Shown here in pieces: positions 18,449 through 27,234 of a stretch of DNA of 64,000 nucleotides (positions within the stretch are counted from its first letter, which is position 1; every line of letters starts with the position of its first letter). This stretch comes from Viridibacillus arvi (GTDB lineage: Bacteria > Bacillota > Bacilli > Bacillales_A > Planococcaceae). The stretch lies in assembly GCF_001274945.1 (NCBI RefSeq), contig NZ_LILB01000009.1, positions 124,001-188,000 of the forward strand, read 5' to 3'. The notes beneath the pieces are model-generated. The model was not told the DNA's origin. It saw only the letters and a program-made list of their open reading frames with translations, and searched no databases. A program made the translations under genes and the position numbers.

Positions 18449-18988
18449 ATGAAGAAAATTTATATTATTCGTCATTGTAAGGCTTCGGGGCAAGAAGTAG
18501 AGGCAGTGTTAACCGTTGATGGGATTGAGCAGGCTAAACAATTAGCAGAGAGATTACAACAATACGATATAAAGAGAATTATTTCTAGTCCTTTTACAAG
18601 AGCAATTCAAACGATAGAACCATTTTCTAAGAAAATGAAAATAGAAATTGAACAAGATGAAAGGTTAGCTGAACGTGTATTAAGTACACAAAATTTTGAT
18701 GATTGGTTAGAAAAGTTGGAACAAACTTTTCTTGATGAAAATTTGAGGTACATAGGTGGAGAATCAAGCAAAGAAGCAGTTGCACGAATTGAACAGTTAA
18801 TCAATGAATTACTCGAATCATCTACAACTGATACTGCAATTGTTTCGCATGGCAATCTATTATCATTACTCATTACAAAATACAATTCGAAATTTGGTTT
18901 TACAGGTTGGAAAACTATGAGAAATCCTGATGTGTTTTTATTGACGAAAGATGGACAAGATGTTGATATAAAGCGAATTGATATGTAA
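18449..18988 (+). CDS. Histidine phosphatase (phosphoglycerate mutase-like) family protein
   Basis: The 179-residue protein starts with the catalytic RHC segment (IIRHCKASG, phosphohistidine H8; RHG in most members). It has SSPFTRAIQT for the second arginine and ends the active site with IVSHGN. It lacks the extra domain of true phosphoglycerate mutases and is closer to SixA/YhfR/CobC-type phosphatases of unknown substrate. ATG 18449 has GGGGGAG upstream; a longer in-frame start at 18404 would overlap the promoter and is rejected. Confidence 0.8.
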   Translation: MKKIYIIRHCKASGQEVEAVLTVDGIEQAKQLAERLQQYDIKRIISSPFTRAIQTIEPFSKKMKIEIEQDERLAERVLSTQNFDDWLEKLEQTFLDENLRYIGGESSKEAVARIEQLINELLESSTTDTAIVSHGNLLSLLITKYNSKFGFTGWKTMRNPDVFLLTKDGQDVDIKRIDM

Positions 18989-19034
18989 AAAATGCTATAC
19001 TAAAGGATGAATGCAAACGAAAAAGGAGTAAATT

Positions 19035-19502
19035 ATGTTAACATTTGAACAAAAACAAGCGATCATCGAAAGTTTCCCTCAATTAACTCGTAAAGAAATT
19101 TCGATGAAACGATTAAATTATCACTTTGATGGTAGCCAATATGAGAAAAAAATTGTGGTAGAAAAATTACACCCAAACGGTAACGGTTTTGTTTACGTAG
19201 GAGATTTATTACGTTATAAAACAGACGATCGTGGTTTAGTAAATATTCGTGATTTTTCTGAGCAAGAGCTACGAGAAATTATTGAAGATTCCCTTATGTA
19301 CTTATCTGAAATAGATGAAGTAGTTCCTGAAGTGAGAATTGAGCAAAGTTGGCGTAACCGTAATGATGACCAACTTCTTTTAGTAGAAGAAGATCCTTTT
19401 TGGAATGTTTATCATGGCTTCAATTTAGAAGAAAGCTTCGGAACTCGTGATGATGCGGAAAACTATTTATATTCTGAAGGCTTTAAGCCGTCTAAAAAAT
19501 GA
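19035..19502 (+). CDS. Conserved hypothetical protein
   Basis: I do not recognise a named domain. The 155-residue acidic protein has a beta-rich centre (YHFDGSQYEKKIVVEKLHPNG), a helical EQELREIIEDSLMYLSEIDE segment and a C-terminal aromatic part. It has no signal peptide or membrane helix. A strong ribosome site (AAAAAGGAG) precedes ATG, and codon usage matches its neighbours, so it is a real gene. It follows the phosphatase after 46 nt. Its stop is immediately followed by a decayed acetyltransferase. Confidence 0.65.
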   Translation: MLTFEQKQAIIESFPQLTRKEISMKRLNYHFDGSQYEKKIVVEKLHPNGNGFVYVGDLLRYKTDDRGLVNIRDFSEQELREIIEDSLMYLSEIDEVVPEVRIEQSWRNRNDDQLLLVEEDPFWNVYHGFNLEESFGTRDDAENYLYSEGFKPSKK

Positions 19503-19508
19503 TGCTAA

Positions 19509-19928
19509 CAATATCGTTTATTGGCGGTATATGAGCGGCCACCAGTGGACTTGCTGTTACTAGCTGATCCGTCTGAGCACTTGATTGCACAATATATTCG
19601 CGATGGTAAATGTTTATCGCGAGTATGGCGGGCGAGTGTTGGGTGGTCGTTTTGTTGATTTATAATACAGAAACTATCCAGATAATGAACATTGCGGTAG
19701 TCGTAAAATGGCAAGGAAGTGGCTTTGGTAAGTCACATGTTCAGTACGCCATAAGTGAAGCGACAGCTGGTTCATCGAATTCTAATTGCTACTGGTAACT
19801 TTAGCATTGGGCAACTAGCGCTGTATCAAAAATATGGATTCCGCAGGATCGAAATTGAACATGATTATCTTATTAAACATTATAAAGAAGAAATTTTTGA
19901 GAACGGCATACATGTCGAGATCGGATAG
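19509..19928 (+). pseudogene. GNAT acetyltransferase pseudogene (frameshifted, start lost)
   Basis: Three frames read in succession give one GNAT protein. The first segment contains LLLLADPSEHLIAQYIRDGK (from 19509). After a shift near 19605-19620 the second has IQIMNIAVVVKWQGSGFGKS (motif A, to about 19760). After another shift the third has GNFSIGQLALYQKYGFRR and ends FENGIHVEIG at 19928. There is no start codon at the N-terminus and internal stops occur in every frame. The C-terminus is complete. It abuts the stop of the preceding gene. Confidence 0.82.
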
Positions 19929-19965
19929 TTCTCGTAAAGGAATGCTAAAGGAAGTAGGGAATTTT

Positions 19966-20139
19966 ATGTCTGGTAAAAAAACAGTTATTACATTAATTTC
20001 TGTCGTAATAATTGCAGTTATATTGATTGTCCTTTCAATTCAACTATTTTATAAGAATCATCCTACGCAAGGTTCCAAAGCATATTCATTGACTCCTAGT
20101 ACTGTTCAATTTATAATTATCTCGAATTCAAGATATTAA
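19966..20139 (+). CDS. Small single-span membrane ORF, uncertain
   Basis: A 57-codon frame starts at ATG 19966 behind GGAAGTAGGG. It encodes KK followed by one clear transmembrane helix (about residues 6-28) and a short polar tail. Because it follows a pseudogene it may be the N-terminal remnant of a larger lost gene, or a genuine small membrane protein. No homologue comes to mind. Confidence 0.3.
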   Translation: MSGKKTVITLISVVIIAVILIVLSIQLFYKNHPTQGSKAYSLTPSTVQFIIISNSRY

Positions 20140-20167
20140 TTATAGAATATAGATAGGGGGATTCTCC

Positions 20168-20773
20168 GTGCAACATATTTTCATTAAAGGTACTGATGAT
20201 AGTAAGCCAACATTGTTGTTGTTACATGGTACTGGTGGGAATGAACATGATTTAATCTCTTTAGCAAAAGAGATTGATCCAACAGCTTCTCTTTTAGGTG
20301 TACGAGGAAATGTAGTAGAGAATGGCATGCCACGCTTTTTCAGACGTTTAGCAGAAGGCGTTTTTGATATGGCTGATTTAGAGGTCCGTACAAAGGAATT
20401 GGCTGAATTTATAGACGAAGCAGCTGAGCGATATAGCTTTAATCGAGAGAATGTTGTAGCAATTGGCTATTCTAACGGGGCAAATATTGCAGGTAATTTG
20501 TTATTCCGTAATGGGCCAGTTGTGAAAGGTGCTATTTTGCATCATCCAATGGTTCCAAGAAGAGACATTGAAGTGCCAGTATTAACACAGTTACCAGTTT
20601 GGATTGGCGCCGGTAAAAATGATTATATGTGCCCTCCTCAAGAATCTAAAGATTTAGAAGGATTGTTAACAGCAGCAGGGGCAAAAGTAGAAGTATATTG
20701 GAGCGACTATGGTCATCAATTAACACATGATGAACTAAAAGCAGCAAAAGCTTGGTATGCAACTCACTTTTAA
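20168..20773 (+). CDS. Alpha/beta hydrolase, phospholipase/carboxylesterase family (MhqD-like)
   Basis: A 201-residue hydrolase with oxyanion-hole LLLHGTGGNE, nucleophile elbow GYSNGAN, the acid in GAGKNDYMCP and the catalytic histidine in YGHQLT. Length and motif set match the Bacillus MhqD/YodD carboxylesterases. In B. subtilis that gene belongs to the quinone-responsive Mhq regulon; no MhqR partner genes are visible here. GTG 20168 has GATAGGGGG upstream. Confidence 0.82.
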   Translation: MQHIFIKGTDDSKPTLLLLHGTGGNEHDLISLAKEIDPTASLLGVRGNVVENGMPRFFRRLAEGVFDMADLEVRTKELAEFIDEAAERYSFNRENVVAIGYSNGANIAGNLLFRNGPVVKGAILHHPMVPRRDIEVPVLTQLPVWIGAGKNDYMCPPQESKDLEGLLTAAGAKVEVYWSDYGHQLTHDELKAAKAWYATHF

Positions 20774-20781
20774 TAAATATG

Positions 20782-20818
20782 AAAAGAGGCAACCTGATTA
20801 AGGTTACCTCTTTTTTAT
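20782..20818. terminator. Bidirectional terminator, esterase / MMPL gene
   Basis: The stem AAAAGAGG(C)AACC...GGTTACCTCTTTTTT sits between convergent genes. It overlaps the end of the minus-strand gene by a few bases. Confidence 0.82.
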
Positions 20819-22932
20819 TTGCGATTTTTCTTTTGAAACGGCATCCACCAGTTCCAGTCACCTAATAATTTCATCAGACTTGGTACGAGCATTAGACGTA
20901 TAATTGTCGCATCAATAGCAATGGCAATGGCAATGCCGACACCTATTTGCTTCACAGGCATTACATCTGTGAAGGCAAATGCACCTGTAATAACAATCAT
21001 AATTAACGCAGCAGATGTAATGATTTTACTTGTAGAAGTAAGTCCATCAATCGTAGCGCGTGTATTACTCGCGCCTTTTTCATATTCTTCTTGAATTCTT
21101 GAGATAAGGAATACTTCATAGTCCATACTTAAGCCGAATACAAGGCAAAATGTAATAACAGGTATGATTAATACGATTGTCCCTTCCTCTATTCCGAAAC
21201 TTCCGTATTGGAAGATATATACGAGAATTCCGAAAGCTGATGATAAGCCAATAATATTCATTAAAATAGCTTTTATAGGAATTAACACAGAACGGAATGC
21301 AAGCATTAGAATAAAGAATGTAGAGATAATAATAATGGATAGGGCTATGACGATTTTATTTGAAATTTCATCGAAAATCTCTTGATTAAACTTCGCTTCT
21401 CCACCAAGCTTAAAGTTCATGTTTAAATCTTTATCCGACCACTTTCTCACCCAATCTTGTGCCTTTGTAGAAGCTCCTTTAGCATCTAATGTAATTGGGA
21501 TAAATAACTGTTTGTCATGTATAAAAGTTTCTTTTAAGGGTTTTAATTGTTCGCTAGCAGAAAGGTTTTCCATACTTTGCTGCCAGTCCTCTACCCGATT
21601 GATTTTAGATTCCGTGAAAATGGTCTTCACATCGAGGACTAAGTCATCATTCTGTAATGCTTTTTGTAGCTTTAAGATGGCATTTAAACCAGCTTTGGAA
21701 TCCCATCCATCTTCACGTTCTGCTAATAAGTAAACTGTAGAATTTTTGCCTAAATTAAATTCTTTTTGTAGTTTCTCAAAAGAAGTACGAGAATCATATG
21801 AAGTGGGTAAAGCATCCATTGTTGGAATGGTTAGTTTCATATCCTTCACAGGGACAATACCGATTCCTAAGATAATCAAGGAAATAATAGCAATTGTCAC
21901 TGGACGTTTCATAACTAGTGTTGCAAAATTACGCCAACGTGATTCACTATTCGGTTTCACCCGAATAATCGTCCATTTATTTAAGCGATCACCTAATAAC
22001 AATATGCTTGCAGGTAACAAAGTTAATGAAGCAACAACTGCTAGGAAAACTGCAATCGTACCACCTAGTGCGATATTATGGAATATTTCTACTTGGATAA
22101 CAATCATCGCACCGAGACCAATCATGACACAAAATGCAGAAAAAATAATCGAGCGTCCGGCAGTTTGAATCGTTGTTTGCACAGCTTGTTGAATGGTAGA
22201 GTGCAATCTTTCCTCACGATAACGATTGATAAACAATAATGCGAAATCTATGCTGAGTGCGAGTCCAAGCATAGGAATAATATTCATTATGAAGATCGAT
22301 AAATCAAACTGTCCACTCAGCATAGATAGTATGCCAAACGCAGATACGACAGTAATGATACCAATTACAATTGGGAGAATTGAAGCGACAACGCTACCAA
22401 ATGCTAGTAATAACACAAGTACTGCGATGGGCAATCCAATTGCTTCTGCGTTAGCTAAATCCTTTTGACTGGCTGTATTAAGATCGGATGAGATCACCGA
22501 CCCACCTGTAATAGTAATTCCTTGTTTATTGTTTATTTTATCTCGTATCTTCGGTACTACAATTGCCATATCTTCTATGGTATTATCGAAATTTAAAATA
22601 GCATAGGAGATATTTTTTTTATGAAGTTCAGAGTTTTTTAAAGGAGATTGAATAGAATCGATTTCCTTTACCTCTTCGATTTTCTGTAAAGTCGCTTTAA
22701 TATCTACGTCTTTGACATTATCAAATACGACAAATATGGTTTCAGCAGGTAGACCAAATTCTTCTGTTAGTTCGTTCATAACCGCTTGATGATCGCCATT
22801 TACTTTAAAACCATCGCCTTTTAATTGACCAGGTATTTGAATAGCAAAGTAAGCAAAGATAATGAACAATGCACACCAAACCGTTGCGATTATTTTATAA
22901 TATTTTGTTATAAATCGAGATAAGTATTGCAA
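20815..22932 (-). CDS. MMPL/RND family membrane transporter (YdfJ-like)
   Basis: The 705-residue protein shows the two-fold MMPL layout: an N-terminal helix, a large extracellular loop (about 35-160), five to six helices, a second N-helix and loop, then five to six helices. Core motifs GLALSIDFALLFINRYREE and GLSMDYEVFLISRIQEE carry the intramembrane acids used for proton coupling. It is likely an exporter of lipids or amphiphiles. The start is TTG with AAAGGTGG 9 nt upstream; no in-frame ATG is better placed. Confidence 0.85.
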   Translation of the reverse strand: MQYLSRFITKYYKIIATVWCALFIIFAYFAIQIPGQLKGDGFKVNGDHQAVMNELTEEFGLPAETIFVVFDNVKDVDIKATLQKIEEVKEIDSIQSPLKNSELHKKNISYAILNFDNTIEDMAIVVPKIRDKINNKQGITITGGSVISSDLNTASQKDLANAEAIGLPIAVLVLLLAFGSVVASILPIVIGIITVVSAFGILSMLSGQFDLSIFIMNIIPMLGLALSIDFALLFINRYREERLHSTIQQAVQTTIQTAGRSIIFSAFCVMIGLGAMIVIQVEIFHNIALGGTIAVFLAVVASLTLLPASILLLGDRLNKWTIIRVKPNSESRWRNFATLVMKRPVTIAIISLIILGIGIVPVKDMKLTIPTMDALPTSYDSRTSFEKLQKEFNLGKNSTVYLLAEREDGWDSKAGLNAILKLQKALQNDDLVLDVKTIFTESKINRVEDWQQSMENLSASEQLKPLKETFIHDKQLFIPITLDAKGASTKAQDWVRKWSDKDLNMNFKLGGEAKFNQEIFDEISNKIVIALSIIIISTFFILMLAFRSVLIPIKAILMNIIGLSSAFGILVYIFQYGSFGIEEGTIVLIIPVITFCLVFGLSMDYEVFLISRIQEEYEKGASNTRATIDGLTSTSKIITSAALIMIVITGAFAFTDVMPVKQIGVGIAIAIAIDATIIRLMLVPSLMKLLGDWNWWMPFQKKNRK

Positions 22933-23021
22933 ATGTATGTACCACCTTTCTTAAACAACTCTATGAATTAGTGTAAAGCATACTGTCTTACTTTGTCGTT
23001 AAACAGTCAAAAATTTTTACA

Positions 23022-23057
23022 TAAAAAAAGTTCCCATCCGATAACGAATGGAAACCT
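23022..23057 (-). terminator. Terminator of the phosphate transport operon
   Basis: On the minus strand GTTTCCATTCG...GGATGGGAAC is followed by TTTTTTTAT. Confidence 0.82.
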
Positions 23058-23070
23058 ATTAAGGTCATTA

Positions 23071-24069
23071 TTAAATAAATAAGTTGAGAACAAAGAAGAT
23101 GGCTGCTCCCATTATTGCAGATGTTGGTAAAGTGATAATCCACGTAAGAACAATTTTCTTTGCTACGCCCCATTTAACACCTTTAACACGTTGAGCTGAA
23201 CCAACCCCCATAATAGAAGATGAGATAACATGTGTTGTACTTACAGGTAAGTGAAGTTGTGTAGCTCCGAAAATAACAGCGGCAGAAGCTAAATCAGCAG
23301 CTGCACCGTTAACAGGTCGGATTTTCATGATTTTACCGCCAACAGTTTTGATAATTTTATATCCACCAATAGATGTACCTAATCCCATTGCTGTTGCAGC
23401 TGCAATTCGTACCCACATTGGAATATCGTCACCAGTTTGTAATCCAGCAGCGATTAAAGCCATTGTAATAATACCCATTGATTTTTGGGCATCGTTTGTA
23501 CCATGGGTAAAAGATTGTACCGCAGCAGTGAAGATCTGTAGTCTACGGAATCCTTTATTAGTACGGTATAAGTTTAAGTCTTTGAATAACACTTTGAAAA
23601 TGGACATCATGATAAAACCAGCTACGATAGCAATAAATGGCGAGTAGATTAATGCTTTAATAATTTTGATAAATCCTTCATAGTTCAATACAGCAAAACC
23701 TGCAGCAGCAATCGCTGCACCAGCTAAGGAGCCGATTAGAGCATGCGATGAACTAGATGGAATACCATAATACCAAGTTACTAAGTTCCAAATAATTGCG
23801 GATAACAAAGCGGCTAAAATAATGATAACCCCGTTATCAATTGAAAAAGGGTCAACGATATCTTTGGCCAATGCTTTTGCTACCCCTGTAAATGTTATTG
23901 CACCTATAAAGTTCATAGTTGCGGCCATTAAGACAGCTACACGAGGAGGTAATGCACGTGTAGAAACAGCAGTTGCGATGGCATTTGCAGTATCGTGAAA
24001 ACCATTAATGAAGTCGAATAATAGTGCGAAAACTACAACAAGAATGGTTAAAAATAGAACAGTATCCAA
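23071..24069 (-). CDS. pit: PiT family low-affinity inorganic phosphate transporter
   Basis: A 332-residue carrier with about ten transmembrane helices. Both PiT signatures are present: the N-terminal NGFHDTANAIATAVSTRAL and the C-terminal half SFTHGTNDAQKSMGI. It imports metal-phosphate with protons or phosphate with sodium. TTG 24069 is the start, with TAGGAGATG upstream. The DUF47 partner gene lies 14 nt upstream in the same operon, an arrangement common in Bacillales. Confidence 0.9.
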   Translation of the reverse strand: MDTVLFLTILVVVFALLFDFINGFHDTANAIATAVSTRALPPRVAVLMAATMNFIGAITFTGVAKALAKDIVDPFSIDNGVIIILAALLSAIIWNLVTWYYGIPSSSSHALIGSLAGAAIAAAGFAVLNYEGFIKIIKALIYSPFIAIVAGFIMMSIFKVLFKDLNLYRTNKGFRRLQIFTAAVQSFTHGTNDAQKSMGIITMALIAAGLQTGDDIPMWVRIAAATAMGLGTSIGGYKIIKTVGGKIMKIRPVNGAAADLASAAVIFGATQLHLPVSTTHVISSSIMGVGSAQRVKGVKWGVAKKIVLTWIITLPTSAIMGAAIFFVLNLFI

Positions 24070-24083
24070 TATATCTACATCTC

Positions 24084-24704
24084 CTAGGCGTTACGCATTA
24101 TAATTGTATCCATAGTATTAGCAACATCTTGGCAATAATCAGCTACTTCTTCAAGTTGTTCGTAAATATCTTTGAATTGAATTATGCGAATAGGATCTTT
24201 TTCATGTAAGAATAGTTGTTTAATTGATGTGCGAAGAACGTCATCACATTTGCGCTCATAGTCTTTAATGAGGATGGAATGATCACGCATAGCGATCAGT
24301 TTTTTGTTTGTTAAATGTCCCATTGCTGCGACAATTTCATCTGTACTTTTTACGATGTATTTAAGGAAATCACGCATATAGTCGTCTACCTCTGTTAATG
24401 AGAACATTTCGAAGTGGGCGATACAGCCTTCAATGCCATCAAGTACATCATCCATACGTACAGCTAATTCCAAAATATCTTCACGTTCGATCGGTGTCAT
24501 AAATGATTTGTTTAACATGAAAATTAATTCATGAATTAATTTATCTCCATCGGTCTCATACTGTTTTAATGTTACGCTAAGCTCTTTTAAATCTGCGATG
24601 CTTGTAATTTTAAAATCATTTGCATAATGAACAGCTTCATTAACTGATTCTGCAATTTTCAACAGCGACGCAAAAAAAGGGTCTTGTTTTTTTGAGCTAA
24701 ACAT
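24084..24704 (-). CDS. DUF47 (PhoU-like) phosphate transport accessory protein
   Basis: The 206-residue all-helical protein belongs to the DUF47/YkaA family, distant relatives of PhoU. It carries acidic metal-cluster motifs such as ELAVRMDDVLDGIE and DIYEQLEEVADYCQDVAN. It pairs with the adjacent PiT carrier and probably regulates its flux. A very strong ribosome site (TAGGAGG) precedes the ATG. Confidence 0.88.
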   Translation of the reverse strand: MFSSKKQDPFFASLLKIAESVNEAVHYANDFKITSIADLKELSVTLKQYETDGDKLIHELIFMLNKSFMTPIEREDILELAVRMDDVLDGIEGCIAHFEMFSLTEVDDYMRDFLKYIVKSTDEIVAAMGHLTNKKLIAMRDHSILIKDYERKCDDVLRTSIKQLFLHEKDPIRIIQFKDIYEQLEEVADYCQDVANTMDTIIMRNA

Positions 24705-24873
24705 GTGAATCCTCCTAGGTTGAATATCAACTTATCAATCTCTTTTAACGCTACACAATCATAACAAAATGCAATAGGAATCCCCACATTATTTACATAA
24801 TTTCGACTAAAATTTACATTCCCGTAATATTAGAAATAATTCTAAATAAAATGTGTAAAATATTTGAAAAAAA

Positions 24874-24901
24874 TGAAACTTTCCCTCCGCTTAACCGTAT
24901 A
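24874..24901 (+). promoter_or_regulatory. Consensus sigma-W (ECF) promoter of the flotillin operon
   Basis: TGAAAC (24874-24879) and CGTATA (24896-24901) are separated by exactly 16 bp. This is the perfect extracytoplasmic sigma-W consensus. B. subtilis yuaFGI is a known sigma-W operon, so position and function agree. Confidence 0.9.
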
Positions 24902-24935
24902 ACGTATTGTAAGGAAAATAACATAAGTATGAGAG

Positions 24936-25478
24936 GTGAGTCTAATAGAACTGTTTGGTATAGCAATCCAACAAGTGTATTTATATTCCCTAATAATTCT
25001 TGCGGTATGCATGGTCTTATTTTTATTTTTCGGAGATGTAATTGATGGTGTAGGAGAAGGTATTCCGTTTTTTAATCCAGCGGTTATTCTTTCTTTTCTA
25101 ACATTCTTTGCAGCAATTGGTTTCATCTTTGAAAGTTTAACGTCATTTTCTAGTATCGTGATCATCGCATTTGCAACAATTATCTCTACCGTATTAAGTG
25201 TATTACTCTATTTCTTTATCTTATTACCATTAAAATCAGCAGAAGTATCAATGGCGTATACAGATGAGTCATTGGCAGGGCAAATTGGTAAGGTAATTGT
25301 ACCTATTCCTGTTGATGGGTTTGGTGAAGTTGTTATTGAAACTGTAAATGGTTTAATTTCAAAACGTGCTGTCGGTTTTGATAATGAAGAAATTGAGTAT
25401 AACCAACAGGTCCTTATAGTAGAAGTAAAAGAAGGCACGGTCTATGTCAGAGCATATGAGCCGATGTTTTCAAAATAG
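24936..25478 (+). CDS. yuaF: NfeD-like membrane protein (YuaF-like)
   Basis: The protein has up to 180 residues, with about three transmembrane helices (12-34, 47-70, 74-98) and a C-terminal OB-fold NfeD domain (LAGQIGKVIVPIPVDGFGEV...). It partners with flotillin in membrane microdomains. The start is unclear. GTG 24936 is the only standard start after an in-frame TGA at 24930, but its upstream ribosome site is poor. AGAGGTGA overlaps that GTG and would best serve ATA 24945 (or CTG 24951). The flotillin gene follows after 18 nt. Confidence 0.82.
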   Translation: MSLIELFGIAIQQVYLYSLIILAVCMVLFLFFGDVIDGVGEGIPFFNPAVILSFLTFFAAIGFIFESLTSFSSIVIIAFATIISTVLSVLLYFFILLPLKSAEVSMAYTDESLAGQIGKVIVPIPVDGFGEVVIETVNGLISKRAVGFDNEEIEYNQQVLIVEVKEGTVYVRAYEPMFSK

Positions 25479-25496
25479 ATAAAAGGGGGAAATGAA

Positions 25497-27062
25497 ATGG
25501 ATTTTGGAAATATAGGATTATTAGTCGTAATAGGAATTGTAGCTTTTGTGTTATTAGCGATTATTGGTGTTTATGTTACTAAATACCGAACAGCAGGTCC
25601 AGATGAAGCGCTAATCGTAACCGGGAGTTACTTAGGCTCAAAAAACGTACATACAGACGAATCAGGTAATCGAATTAAAATTATCCGTGGTGGTGGTACA
25701 TTCGTACTTCCTGTATTCCAGCAAGCAGAACCATTAAGCTTATTATCTAGCAAACTAGAAGTCACAACACCTGAAGTATATACAGAGCAAGGTGTTCCAG
25801 TAATGGCGGATGGTATTGCAATCATTAAAATCGGCGGTTCTATTTCTGAAATTGCGACAGCAGCAGAGCAGTTCTTAGGAAAACCTAAAGAAGAACGTGA
25901 AAATGAGGCGAAGGAAGTTTTAGAAGGTCATCTACGTTCTATCTTAGGTTCTATGACAGTTGAAGAAATTTATAAAAATCGCGATAAATTCTCACAAGAA
26001 GTTCAACGTGTTGCATCACAAGATTTAGCTAAAATGGGTTTGATCATAGTTTCATTTACAATTAAGGATGTACGTGATAAAAACGGTTACCTTGATTCAT
26101 TAGGGAAGCCAAGAATCGCGCAGGTAAGACGTGACGCTGACATTGCAACAGCAGAGGCAGAAAAGGAAACACGTATTAAACGTGCTGAATCAGATAAAGA
26201 AGCACAAAAAGCAGAGCTTGAACGTGCTACTGAGATTGCAGAAGCAGAAAAAGAAAACCAATTAAAAGTAGCTGAATTCCGTCGCGAGCAAGATATTGCT
26301 AAAGCCCGTGCTGACCAAGCATATGAGCTAGAATCAGCTAAAGCAAAACAAGAAGTAACAGAACAAGAAATGCAAGTTCGTATCATCGAGCGTCAAAAAC
26401 AAATTGAGTTAGAAGAAAAAGAGATTCTTCGTCGTGAGAAACAATACGATTCCGAAGTGAAGAAGAAAGCTGACGCGGATCGTTATGCAATAGAGCAAAA
26501 CGCAGCAGCAGATAAAATGAAACAATTAGCTCAAGCCGATGCGGAGAAATATAGCATCGAAGCAAGAGCGAAGGCTGATGCAGAAAAAGTACGTTTAGAT
26601 GGTCTTGCAAAAGCTGACTCAGAACGTGCACAAGGTGAAGCCGAAGCAGATATTATCCGTCTTAAAGGTCTTGCAGAAGCAGAAGCGAAACGTAAGATTG
26701 CCGAAGCGTTCGAGCAATACGGCCAAGCAGCTGTACTTGATATGGTCATTCACATGATGCCTGAATACGCGAAACAAGTTGCTAGTCCGCTTTCAAATAT
26801 CGACAAAATAACAGTCGTTGATACAGGAAGTGGTGGTGAAGGCGGCGGTGGTGCAAACAAAGTCACTGCTTATGCAACGAACTTAATGTCTACTTTACAA
26901 GAATCTCTTAAAGAGACATCGGGGATTGATATGAAAGAGCTAATAGAAAACTACTCGGGCAAAGGTACGATTCGCCCAAGTATCGAAAGATTAGCAGATG
27001 AAATCCAAGGTAAGTCAACTGCATCAACAACTGCAGTTATTGAACCAAAAGAAGAAGCTTAA
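25497..27062 (+). CDS. floT: Flotillin (YuaG/FloT)
   Basis: The 521-residue protein has an N-terminal membrane helix (about 5-27), a PHB/SPFH domain (about 35-230) and a long alanine/glutamate-rich coiled coil with AEAEKE and ADAEK repeats (about 215-410). A C-terminal part contains a glycine-rich GSGGEGGGGA stretch. It scaffolds functional membrane microdomains that recruit signalling and secretion proteins. AAAAGGGGGAAATGAA precedes ATG. It is cotranscribed with the NfeD gene from the sigma-W promoter. Confidence 0.93.
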   Translation: MDFGNIGLLVVIGIVAFVLLAIIGVYVTKYRTAGPDEALIVTGSYLGSKNVHTDESGNRIKIIRGGGTFVLPVFQQAEPLSLLSSKLEVTTPEVYTEQGVPVMADGIAIIKIGGSISEIATAAEQFLGKPKEERENEAKEVLEGHLRSILGSMTVEEIYKNRDKFSQEVQRVASQDLAKMGLIIVSFTIKDVRDKNGYLDSLGKPRIAQVRRDADIATAEAEKETRIKRAESDKEAQKAELERATEIAEAEKENQLKVAEFRREQDIAKARADQAYELESAKAKQEVTEQEMQVRIIERQKQIELEEKEILRREKQYDSEVKKKADADRYAIEQNAAADKMKQLAQADAEKYSIEARAKADAEKVRLDGLAKADSERAQGEAEADIIRLKGLAEAEAKRKIAEAFEQYGQAAVLDMVIHMMPEYAKQVASPLSNIDKITVVDTGSGGEGGGGANKVTAYATNLMSTLQESLKETSGIDMKELIENYSGKGTIRPSIERLADEIQGKSTASTTAVIEPKEEA

Positions 27063-27068
27063 ATGAAA

Positions 27069-27101
27069 GGGCTGGCTCATGAAAATGAGTCAGCTTTTTA
27101 T
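27069..27101 (+). terminator. Terminator of the flotillin operon
   Basis: GGCTGGCTCAT-GAAA-ATGAGTCAGC is followed by TTTTTAT. Confidence 0.85.
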
Positions 27102-27234
27102 GTATAAAAAGAATAAGACTTGTCTAATTATATAAAAAGCCTACTACTTAATAATAATGTTGCTTATTTGTCATACAAGTTTAAATACTTATTAAGGTAC
27201 AATAGGGGAAAAGTGTGTGAAGGAGTTATTAGTA

